Notes under the pieces: generated by a model
The model's database searches: none
What the model was told of the DNA's origin: nothing
Seen by the model: the letters and a program-made list of their open reading frames with translations, nothing else
Position numbers and translations under genes: made by a program
Assembly: GCF_000332115.1 (NCBI RefSeq)
Contig: NC_020156.1
Span: 1,302,001 to 1,366,000 of the forward strand
Source of the DNA: Nonlabens dokdonensis DSW-6
Lineage (GTDB): Bacteria > Bacteroidota > Bacteroidia > Flavobacteriales > Flavobacteriaceae
Direction of reading: 5' to 3'
DNA: 64,000 nt
Part shown: positions 44,005-51,303 of the stretch, one piece after another
How the letters are laid out: each line of letters begins with the position of its first letter
Position numbering within the stretch: the stretch's first letter is position 1

Positions 44005-46914
44005 TTACTTTCTTTTAGTTGTTAAAGGATCTAATTCATAACCAGTTTGCTTCCCTTTTCTATCTCTAGATAAGCCATTTGTCATCCATACTGGAGCTGG
44101 TGCGCCTTTAAGATAATGATCGAAGAACTGCATCATTCTTATAGATAAATCCCTTCTATTTTTAGTTTCTCTTAGGTTGTGAGCCTCGTCATTATAAACA
44201 AGCAACCAAGACGGTTTTCCTAATCTACGCATTCCCATGAACATTTCTATACCTTGATAATAGGGTACGGCACCATCTGCATCATTATGCATCATGAGCA
44301 GCGGTGTTTCTATTTTAGGAATATGAAACAAAGGCGAGTTCTCTATATACAAATCCAGTCCTTCCCATAGGTTTTTACCTATTCTAGTTTGCGTTTTTTC
44401 ATATTGAAAAGCACGGCTTAAACCGCTTCCCCAGCGTATACCACCATAAGCGCTAGTCATATTTGAAACTGGTGCGCCCGCCATAGCCGCAGCATATTTA
44501 TTGGTACGTGTTACTAAATAAGCGGTTTGATAACCACCCCAACTTTGACCTTGTAAAGCCATTTTAGTGGAATCTACATATCCTAATTTTTCCACAGCTT
44601 CGGTTCCAGAAACGATGCAATTGTAAGCACTTTCTCCAGGATGTCCGTCTTTATACACGACATCTGGTACAAAAACCACATAATCATTACTAGCTAGGTA
44701 GGCAAAATTCACCGTACTCGCACTAGGCAAAGGAGATCGGTAACTATGAAGTCTATCGGCATATTTTTCATAGAAATAAACAATCATTGGGTACTTTTTG
44801 TTAGGATCAAAATTAGCGGGCTTGTAAATAAGCCCTTCTAATGGAACCTCATCGTAAGCTTTCCATTCAAACAATTCTACCGTTCCCCATTTGAAATCTT
44901 CCTCCTGCGGATTGATATCCGTAAGTGGTTTTTTAAGTTTTGGAGTCACGTATTCTATATCTGGGTAATCTTGAAAATTTCCTGATGTGATCAATAAAGC
45001 GTCTGCGTTTTCCGCTTTCGCGAAAGCGGTAACATTACGATCGCTCACCTCATATAACGGCCCTATTCCATTTGCACCAAGTAACATTAAAGAGTTTGCT
45101 TTTGTACGATGATCAAAGGCTGAGAGCAATAACTTATTATTAAAATAGGTAGCAAGGTCACGGTTTTCTCTATCGAGTGTTTCTGTGCGATAGGTGATCT
45201 TGTTTTTACGACCTGATTGAGTCATATTAACAGGTGTAGCTTCTCCGGTAGGATCCAGCTTCCAGATATCATATTTATCATATACGAGAGCAAATCCATC
45301 TTTATCAAAGCCTCCAAATCCATGTGCATTTGCTAGCGATGGATGATCGTCATCTTCGTCTGCAAAGCTTACATCTAAGAATTTAGTGAGGTTCTTACCT
45401 ATTTGAGTTTCTAAATTCATCATATGCCAATCTTGGGTATCAAAATTGAAATAAATCACGTGCGTATTTTCTGGATTTCTTATAGGCGAACTTCCAGAAT
45501 TGTTGATGATAAATTTTTTACTACGCGTCTTTAGGTTTTCTACCAGATAGTCAGATCTCCAAGGATAATCCCATGACCTTGCTATGTCATATTTATCGTT
45601 GTTTGCATAAATAACATAATTGCCTTCCATATCATCGTCCCAATCGGTATCTCTCATATCATAATCATTGAAAAACTGAATAGATTCTTTTTCAGTATCC
45701 CAGATAATAGTTGAGGATTGTCTTTCTAAACTAGAAATACGAGTCTTTTGTTCTGGTTGTGTCATGCGATCTTTATAATTCCAGACGTCCACTTGAGCAA
45801 TCTCGTCATCCATTAAAGTTGTGTCTATGGTGTATTCAATTTTGGGTTGTGTGTAAAACATCAAGCGTTTTCCATTTTCAGAAAATCGTGCTTTTCTTTT
45901 ATCAGTAAGTGTCCAGCCATTTTTGATGTTTCCTTCTCCGTAGGCCAGTTGTCTTGTAAAAGCATCTTTATCTTTTTGATAATACAGTTCGTATTTTAAA
46001 GAATCAATTTCTGTACTGTCCATGGCGACTTTGTAAGCAAGCTGTTTACCGTACTTATCTATAGAAAGATCTTTGTACCGCCATGCGGTTTCTAATAAAG
46101 TTGTTGAGGTCCTACTGGTAGCATCATAGTAGTAAACGCCATGATCCTTTTTCTTTTTTCCCTGCTCTCGAGAATAAATAAAACCATTTCCTTCACGTGG
46201 CATTTGATAATCTTTAAAACTATCAATGCTGTCTTTTGCTTTGGTTGCAGGTAGGTATACAATCAAATAATCATCTTCAGTATAATCTACTTTTTCAACT
46301 TCTTCTTTTGAGTTTTCTTTTTCTTCTTTGGCCTTTTTTTCTGCTTCCTCCTTTTCTCTTTTTAATCGGCGTCTTTTTTCTCTTTTAGTTTCTTTTAAAG
46401 GTTCTTCTGCTTTTATTTCAGTAGTATCTTTTTTCTTTTCAGGTTTGAGGTCTTTGTACTTTTCTAGAATAAGAAATTCGTTGCGTTTATCACTAGCGGT
46501 ATATTTTTTTACTCGTTGTATAGAATCTATAATAGTTCCACTGGCCACTTCATAAACCATAAAGGTGTTTTTGGATTGCTTGGCTTTATCTACTTCGTCT
46601 TTTTTCTCTTTGCGTAGTTCTTCATATTCTGGTTTTTGAAGAAAATAGATATATTTCTCATCGGCACTTATTTGTGGATCGATACCGTTTAAGAACGTGT
46701 GTTTTGTATCACCAGATATATTGTGAATTTCTAAATAGCCGTTACCAGCACCAGTAGATGTGACTACACTTATGGCAACTAGATTACCACTTGGGGAGAT
46801 TTCCCTGCTTGCAGCGCGCTTCCATAAGTCGTAGTCATTATGAGTAAGCGCTCTTTTTTGCCCAAAAGTTGTAAAACAAATACTTAAAACGAAGAAGTAG
46901 AGAAGGTTTTTCAT
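44005..46914 (-). CDS. S9 family prolyl oligopeptidase-like peptidase
   Basis: The 969-residue exported protein (signal LYFFVLSICFTTFGQ) has an N-terminal propeller-like domain and a C-terminal alpha/beta hydrolase with catalytic Ser at about residue 791 (ALQGQSWGGYQTAYL), Asp in MHNDADGAVPYYQ and His in NDEAHNLRE. This makes it a periplasmic or surface dipeptidyl/oligopeptidase. An insertion near residues 165-210 is extremely charged (runs of Glu, Lys, Arg, e.g. KREKRRRLKREKEEAEKK), probably coiled coil. A palindrome copy encodes VTAFAKAENAD in the propeller. Confidence 0.93.
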   Translation of the reverse strand: MKNLLYFFVLSICFTTFGQKRALTHNDYDLWKRAASREISPSGNLVAISVVTSTGAGNGYLEIHNISGDTKHTFLNGIDPQISADEKYIYFLQKPEYEELRKEKKDEVDKAKQSKNTFMVYEVASGTIIDSIQRVKKYTASDKRNEFLILEKYKDLKPEKKKDTTEIKAEEPLKETKREKRRRLKREKEEAEKKAKEEKENSKEEVEKVDYTEDDYLIVYLPATKAKDSIDSFKDYQMPREGNGFIYSREQGKKKKDHGVYYYDATSRTSTTLLETAWRYKDLSIDKYGKQLAYKVAMDSTEIDSLKYELYYQKDKDAFTRQLAYGEGNIKNGWTLTDKRKARFSENGKRLMFYTQPKIEYTIDTTLMDDEIAQVDVWNYKDRMTQPEQKTRISSLERQSSTIIWDTEKESIQFFNDYDMRDTDWDDDMEGNYVIYANNDKYDIARSWDYPWRSDYLVENLKTRSKKFIINNSGSSPIRNPENTHVIYFNFDTQDWHMMNLETQIGKNLTKFLDVSFADEDDDHPSLANAHGFGGFDKDGFALVYDKYDIWKLDPTGEATPVNMTQSGRKNKITYRTETLDRENRDLATYFNNKLLLSAFDHRTKANSLMLLGANGIGPLYEVSDRNVTAFAKAENADALLITSGNFQDYPDIEYVTPKLKKPLTDINPQEEDFKWGTVELFEWKAYDEVPLEGLIYKPANFDPNKKYPMIVYFYEKYADRLHSYRSPLPSASTVNFAYLASNDYVVFVPDVVYKDGHPGESAYNCIVSGTEAVEKLGYVDSTKMALQGQSWGGYQTAYLVTRTNKYAAAMAGAPVSNMTSAYGGIRWGSGLSRAFQYEKTQTRIGKNLWEGLDLYIENSPLFHIPKIETPLLMMHNDADGAVPYYQGIEMFMGMRRLGKPSWLLVYNDEAHNLRETKNRRDLSIRMMQFFDHYLKGAPAPVWMTNGLSRDRKGKQTGYELDPLTTKRK
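45013..45028. repeat. CGCTTTCGCGAAAGCG palindrome, copy 11 (coding, AFAKA)
   Basis: Perfect copy in the S9 peptidase gene, read as AFAKA. Confidence 0.95.
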
Positions 46915-46951
46915 AATCTGTGGTTGGTATTATTTAAAGATTGTATTTTTA

Positions 46952-47443
46952 TTATTGTGCTTTTAATTCTTTGATATAATTCTCATCCCAAGTTTTTTTC
47001 ATTGCTGTAAGCGAGCTCACGTTATCATTAGGAACTGCTATAGATAGAACATAGTGCGCGACTTTCCATTTGCCGTCTTGCATCCTCATAACGCCACTAC
47101 CACGACAAATTCCCATTTGCGTATCTAATAATTCATCAAAATAAACCCAACCGTTTGCCGAGTAAATATTACGCTCTAATGAAGTAAAAGACCAAGCTTT
47201 TCCTTTATCAAAATAAGGTTTTGAGAAAGTTTTAAACTCTTCTAGTTGCCAGTTTTCAGTGGCATCAGTGCCTATAAAAACGGCGTCGTCAGTCATAAGA
47301 TTGAAGTACTTATCAAAGTTTGCTTGAGCTGCAGCCTCGTGCCAGGCGTCTATAGACTGCTCTACGGCAGCAGTATTTAAAGGTTGTTTTGAGGCACAAC
47401 TTGCCAATAGGATAGCGCTAAATAAGAGAAGAAAATTTTTCAT
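46952..47443 (-). CDS. SnoaL/DUF4440-like (NTF2-fold) lipoprotein
   Basis: The 163-residue protein has a lipoprotein signal (LLLFSAILLASCASKQ, Cys16) followed by an NTF2-fold domain: AVEQSIDAWHEAAAQANFDKYF, MTDDAVFIGTDATENW, WSFTSLERNIYS and GVMRMQDGKWKVAHYVLS. This is the SnoaL/DUF4440 pattern of ligand-binding or ketosteroid-isomerase-like domains. Exported; no defined reaction. It is divergent from tag and lies 37 bases upstream of the S9 peptidase on the same strand, so the two may be cotranscribed. Confidence 0.85.
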   Translation of the reverse strand: MKNFLLLFSAILLASCASKQPLNTAAVEQSIDAWHEAAAQANFDKYFNLMTDDAVFIGTDATENWQLEEFKTFSKPYFDKGKAWSFTSLERNIYSANGWVYFDELLDTQMGICRGSGVMRMQDGKWKVAHYVLSIAVPNDNVSSLTAMKKTWDENYIKELKAQ

Positions 47444-47477
47444 AGGTAGTAAAGATAAAGATTACTAATTTTAAATC

Positions 47478-48041
47478 ATGAAAAAACATAAATGTGGCTG
47501 GTGCCTGGGCGATGATCTTTATGAAGCTTACCACGATCAAGAATGGGGAAAACCTGTTTATGACGATCAAACCTTATTTGAATTCTTGATTCTTGAAACC
47601 ATGCAAGCTGGTTTAAGCTGGATCACTATTTTACGAAAACGCCAAAACTATTTTGATGCACTTGACCAGTTTGATGTTCAAAAAATAGCAAACTACGACC
47701 AGGCAAAACAGGAGGAATTACTTCAAAACGCTGGAATCATACGCAATAAATTAAAGGTAAAATCCATTGTGACAAATGCGCAACTATTTATAGAGATTCA
47801 AAAAGAATACGGTAGTTTTTCTAGGTTTATATGGAATTATGTAGATGGACAGCCTATAAAAAATGAAGTGAAGAATTATAAAGAAGCACCTGCAAACACA
47901 ACATTATCAGATCAAATTTCTAAAGATTTAAAGAAACGAGGCTTTAAATTTGTAGGTTCAACGATCATGTATGCTTTTATGCAAGCCACCGGAATGGTAA
48001 ATGATCATGAGGTAAATTGTTTTAGATACGATGAGGTATAA
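47478..48041 (+). CDS. tag: DNA-3-methyladenine glycosylase I
   Basis: Tag excises 3-methyladenine from alkylated DNA in base-excision repair. The 187-residue protein starts KKHKCGWCLGDDLYEAYHDQEWG with the Zn ligands Cys6 and His19, and ends ATGMVNDHEVNCFRYDEV with the second His and Cys ligands. TMQAGLSWITILRKRQNYFDAL (HhH region) is also conserved. It overlaps the start of the next ORF by 11 bases, which suggests coupling with an unrelated exported pair. Confidence 0.97.
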   Translation: MKKHKCGWCLGDDLYEAYHDQEWGKPVYDDQTLFEFLILETMQAGLSWITILRKRQNYFDALDQFDVQKIANYDQAKQEELLQNAGIIRNKLKVKSIVTNAQLFIEIQKEYGSFSRFIWNYVDGQPIKNEVKNYKEAPANTTLSDQISKDLKKRGFKFVGSTIMYAFMQATGMVNDHEVNCFRYDEV

Positions 48042-48615
48042 AGTTTTATGGATTTTTATTGTTCTCGCTTTCGCGAAAGCGGAATACACAATAGCACAAT
48101 CAACTCAAAAAATAGAGCGCGAGGAAAAAATATCGAAAGCGCTATTTCCAAAAAATGCCATAACGTTTGTGGAAACCATAGGAAATTCAAGAAAAAAAGT
48201 GAATTTCTATCGAGAAACTGATGGCGACAAGATCAGTTATGAGGCCAAATTAAAATATCAAAATCGTAAGTACAGTATTGAATTTGACGCAAATGGAACA
48301 TTAGAAGATGTAGAAATAGATGTGCGTAAAAGAAAAATCAATAAAGCATCTTTTGCTCAAATAGAGCAATATCTAGACACTATCGCTAGAAAATACCGCA
48401 TCGAGAAAGTCCAAGAGCAATACGTTGGAAAAAATAAAACGGCTCCCCAAATTGCAGATAAAATTGCACAAAAAAGTGTAGACAATTATGAAATCATCGT
48501 CGCCTTTAAAAACAATAGGAAGATTTACCGCCGGGAATATCTCTTTGATAAAAACGGAAACTTTATAAGTAAACGTGACATTAAAAGACAGGAATATGAT
48601 TTCATTTTATTCTAG
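48031..48615 (+). CDS. exported protein with PepSY-like repeats, unknown function
   Basis: The 194-residue protein has a signal peptide (RYKVLWIFIVLAFAKAEYTIAQ) whose AFAKA is encoded by palindrome copy 12. The mature part is a lysine-rich alpha/beta protein; YEAKLKYQNRKYSIEFDANGTLEDVEID resembles the strand-turn-strand pattern of PepSY-like domains and appears again in diverged form (NYEIIVAFKNNRKIYRREYLFDKNG). The family call is tentative. It starts 11 bases before the tag stop and overlaps the DUF2490-like gene by 20 bases, so the last two are probably a working pair. Confidence 0.7.
   Translation: MRYKVLWIFIVLAFAKAEYTIAQSTQKIEREEKISKALFPKNAITFVETIGNSRKKVNFYRETDGDKISYEAKLKYQNRKYSIEFDANGTLEDVEIDVRKRKINKASFAQIEQYLDTIARKYRIEKVQEQYVGKNKTAPQIADKIAQKSVDNYEIIVAFKNNRKIYRREYLFDKNGNFISKRDIKRQEYDFILF
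48066..48081. repeat. CGCTTTCGCGAAAGCG palindrome, copy 12 (coding, signal peptide AFAKA)
   Basis: Perfect copy in the signal-peptide cleavage region of the PepSY-like protein. Confidence 0.95.
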
Positions 48616-49258
48616 AGTTTTTCTGTTTTTATTAGTGCCACTTTTGTCTTTTTCGCAAATCGTAGAAGATGTAATTGTACAACCATCACTTAATATTTCA
48701 TGGCAAACGGGAAATCGATGGAGTTTCAATAGCGTTATGGAGCAGCGCAACATCACTGATGATGGTTTTGGTGCACTACATATTCAAGCAGCTCAATTTG
48801 TGGGTTATGAAGTAGGTTTTTATTCTCAAATAGGGTTTGTGGTAATGTACAGAGAGCTTTTTGATGATTCCAGACCTGAAGAAGTACGTTTTACAGAGCA
48901 GTACGTTTATAAGAGAAAATACAATGCGCTTAAAGTTGCACATAGAGTGCGATGGGACCAGCGATTGCGAGGTGATAGAACCACACACCGGTGGCGCTAC
49001 AGGCTTTCTAGCTCTTTACCTTTAAATGGTTTTGCTACAGATGTTTCAGAATATTATTTAACAGCAAGTCTAGAAACAGTCTTCATAGCAGAAAAAGCCG
49101 AGCGTCCAGGATATGACCAGCGTTTTTCTTTAGGCCTAGGACGTCAATTATCTAAAAACTTGAAACTACAACTCGTTACCGAATACCGTTTTGAAGACTT
49201 CACAGCAAATACAGAAAGATTACTGTTTTTAAATTTAGGGATGTATTATTCTATTTAA
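48596..49258 (+). CDS. DUF2490-like outer-membrane protein
   Basis: I set the start at 48596 (MISFYSRVFLFLLVPLLSFSQ, a good signal peptide); the frame opens at 48575 but the extra seven residues are polar. The mature 200 residues show alternating barrel strands: WSFNSVMEQRNITD, FVGYEVGFYSQIGFVVMYRE, VAHRVRWDQRLRG and RWRYRLSSSLPL, ending LLFLNLGMYYSI. This is the pattern of DUF2490, small barrels of unknown role. It overlaps the preceding PepSY-like gene by 20 bases. Confidence 0.78.
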   Translation: MISFYSRVFLFLLVPLLSFSQIVEDVIVQPSLNISWQTGNRWSFNSVMEQRNITDDGFGALHIQAAQFVGYEVGFYSQIGFVVMYRELFDDSRPEEVRFTEQYVYKRKYNALKVAHRVRWDQRLRGDRTTHRWRYRLSSSLPLNGFATDVSEYYLTASLETVFIAEKAERPGYDQRFSLGLGRQLSKNLKLQLVTEYRFEDFTANTERLLFLNLGMYYSI

Positions 49259-49432
49259 AATTAATATGATCTGACTTTAGTCTAATCATCCTTGAAAATC
49301 TTTCTCTTCGGTTAAATAGCATCTTGATTCTATACAACAATCCACGCATTTAATTGTTATATTTACGTTTCAAGTAATGACTTCAATTGAGCGAGTTAAT
49401 CGTTTCAATTTCAATATATAGAGAATACAAGG

Positions 49433-50809
49433 ATGAGCTGTAACAGTTGTGGAACAGGTGGTAGTACGCCTGGAGGATGTAAAAATAATGGTACTTGTGG
49501 TACCAGTGGATGTAATAAGTTAACCGTATTCGACTGGTTAGCAAATATGGAGTTGCCAGACGGGCAGAAAAAATTTCCCTATGTAGAAGTGCGTTTTAAG
49601 AACAGTCGTAAAGAATTCTTTTTTAATAAAGAAGATTTGCAGCTTAAAATAGGTGACATAGTCGCGACACAAACTGAAACTGGTCACGATGTAGGTATAG
49701 TGACTATAACAGGAGAGTTGGTGCGCGTGCAAATGAAACGCAAGCGTGTCAAAATAAGTGAAGAAATCCCTCAAGTATATCGCATTGCAAATGCAAAAGA
49801 CGTAGAAAAATGGGTCGCCGCACGCGAGAAAGAAGAACCTATGAAAGTGCGTGCTCGCGAGATTGCCATACGCTTGCAACTTAAAATGAAAATCTCTGAC
49901 ATAGAATTTCAAGGAGATGGATCAAAAGCTACCTTTTATTATACCGCAGATGAGCGTGTTGATTTTAGAGAACTCATAAGAGAATATGCAAGTGAGTTTA
50001 AAACAAGAATCGAGATGCGTCAAATAGGCTTGCGTCAGGAGGCAGCACGTCTAGGAGGAATAGGATCTTGCGGTCGTGAACTGTGTTGCAGTACCTGGTT
50101 AACCGATTTTAGATCTGTTACAACAGGAGCGGCGCGATATCAAAATTTATCCCTTAATCCGCAGAAGCTTGCTGGACAGTGTGGAAAGCTTAAATGCTGT
50201 CTCAACTACGAGTTAGATTCTTACATGGATGCACTCAGCACGTTTCCAAAGCAAAACCAAAAACTCTATACCGACAAAGGGACAGCAGTATGTCAAAAAG
50301 TAGACATTTTTAAAGGTCTTATGTGGTATTGCTATGAAGGCGACTGGATGAGCTGGCATACACTTACTACTGAGCAAGTTCATGAAATTGTTGCAAAAAA
50401 TAAAGCCAAAGAAAAAGTGGCCAGCATTGAAGAATATGCTAGCGAGTTGATTATAGAAGAAAAAGTGGATTTTGAAAATGTAGTAGGACAAGACAGTTTA
50501 ACACGTTTTGACCAGCCGAAGTCCCGTAAAAAGCGTAGCAATAAAAAGCGTAGGCCTAGTGCCAAAAAGGGAAATTCAACTACAGCAACTGCCACTCAAA
50601 ACGCACCTGCCAAAAAAGAAACTCCACCTAAAGGGAAAACAAGACCCAATAAAAGGAGAAATACTAAAAATAAAACTGGAGCGCAGCCTGCAAGTAAGTC
50701 TAATGATAAAAGCAAGCCAGCAAATAATCCAGCGACAAAATCAAACAAGCCTAGGCCCAAACGCAATAAAAATAACAACAGGAATAAACCGCCTAAAAAA
50801 GAAGAGTAG
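49433..50809 (+). CDS. PSP1 domain protein (RicT/YaaT-like)
   Basis: The 458-residue protein has a cysteine-rich N-terminus (Cys3, 6, 16, 22 and 27), the PSP1 domain (YVEVRFKNSRKEFFF, GDIVATQTETGHDVG, GGIGSCGRELCCSTWL, GKLKCCLNYEL), and a C-terminal tail of about 120 residues rich in Lys, Arg, Asn and Pro. In Bacillus the related RicT joins a complex affecting RNase Y; that partner set is not visible here. The extra Cys-rich start and basic tail suggest metal and RNA binding, by inference. gldH overlaps its stop by one base, the arrangement common in flavobacteria. Confidence 0.88.
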   Translation: MSCNSCGTGGSTPGGCKNNGTCGTSGCNKLTVFDWLANMELPDGQKKFPYVEVRFKNSRKEFFFNKEDLQLKIGDIVATQTETGHDVGIVTITGELVRVQMKRKRVKISEEIPQVYRIANAKDVEKWVAAREKEEPMKVRAREIAIRLQLKMKISDIEFQGDGSKATFYYTADERVDFRELIREYASEFKTRIEMRQIGLRQEAARLGGIGSCGRELCCSTWLTDFRSVTTGAARYQNLSLNPQKLAGQCGKLKCCLNYELDSYMDALSTFPKQNQKLYTDKGTAVCQKVDIFKGLMWYCYEGDWMSWHTLTTEQVHEIVAKNKAKEKVASIEEYASELIIEEKVDFENVVGQDSLTRFDQPKSRKKRSNKKRRPSAKKGNSTTATATQNAPAKKETPPKGKTRPNKRRNTKNKTGAQPASKSNDKSKPANNPATKSNKPRPKRNKNNNRNKPPKKEE

Positions 50810-51303
50810 TGAGAAAAGTATTGTTTTTCATAACCGCTGTGATTTTTATCTCTTGTGACGATCAGCTGGTCAGTGCAGAGTATAAAGACATGCCTACTTC
50901 AGGCTGGGCGATAGAAGATGTCGCTACTTTTCAAATTGAACCACAGGACACAATTAATAAATATGATATTTTTATTAATTTGCGTAATACCCATGAATAT
51001 GAGTACAATAACCTTTGGTTGATCTCTCAGATAAAATTTCCACAAGGAAAAGTCGTTACAGATACATTACAGTATCAAATGGCAGCACCAGACGGGAAGT
51101 TTTTAGGAAAAGGTTCTAACGATGTGTTTGAAAATAAACTATGGTTGCGAGAAGGTATTCGCTTTCGCGAAAGCGGAAACTACCAGCTAGCACTAAAACA
51201 CGCCATGAGAAAAAACGGAGAAGTAAACGGAGATGCACAATTAAAAGGTATTCTCAACGTAGGATATAGTATAGAAAAACAATTACACGATGGCAGCAAC
51301 TAA
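50809..51303 (+). CDS. gldH: gliding motility lipoprotein GldH
   Basis: GldH is a lipoprotein of the gliding/T9SS system in the outer membrane. The 164-residue protein starts at GTG 50809 (overlapping the PSP1 stop by one base) and has the lipobox VIFISCDDQ (Cys16), then the GldH core with DIFINLRNTHEYEYNNLWL, DTLQYQMAAPDGKFLG and a C-terminal KHAMR segment. A palindrome copy encodes IRFRESGNY at a family-conserved position. It overlaps PBP1A by 14 bases. Its presence supports gliding or T9SS function, though no other gld genes lie nearby. Confidence 0.9.
   Translation: MRKVLFFITAVIFISCDDQLVSAEYKDMPTSGWAIEDVATFQIEPQDTINKYDIFINLRNTHEYEYNNLWLISQIKFPQGKVVTDTLQYQMAAPDGKFLGKGSNDVFENKLWLREGIRFRESGNYQLALKHAMRKNGEVNGDAQLKGILNVGYSIEKQLHDGSN
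51160..51175. repeat. CGCTTTCGCGAAAGCG palindrome, copy 13 (coding, RFRES)
   Basis: Perfect copy in gldH, read as RFRES. Confidence 0.95.

Noticed and set aside
50213..50778. Antisense ORFs over the basic tail of the PSP1 gene
   Set aside because: They result from lysine-rich codons read on the other strand; no start or domain support.
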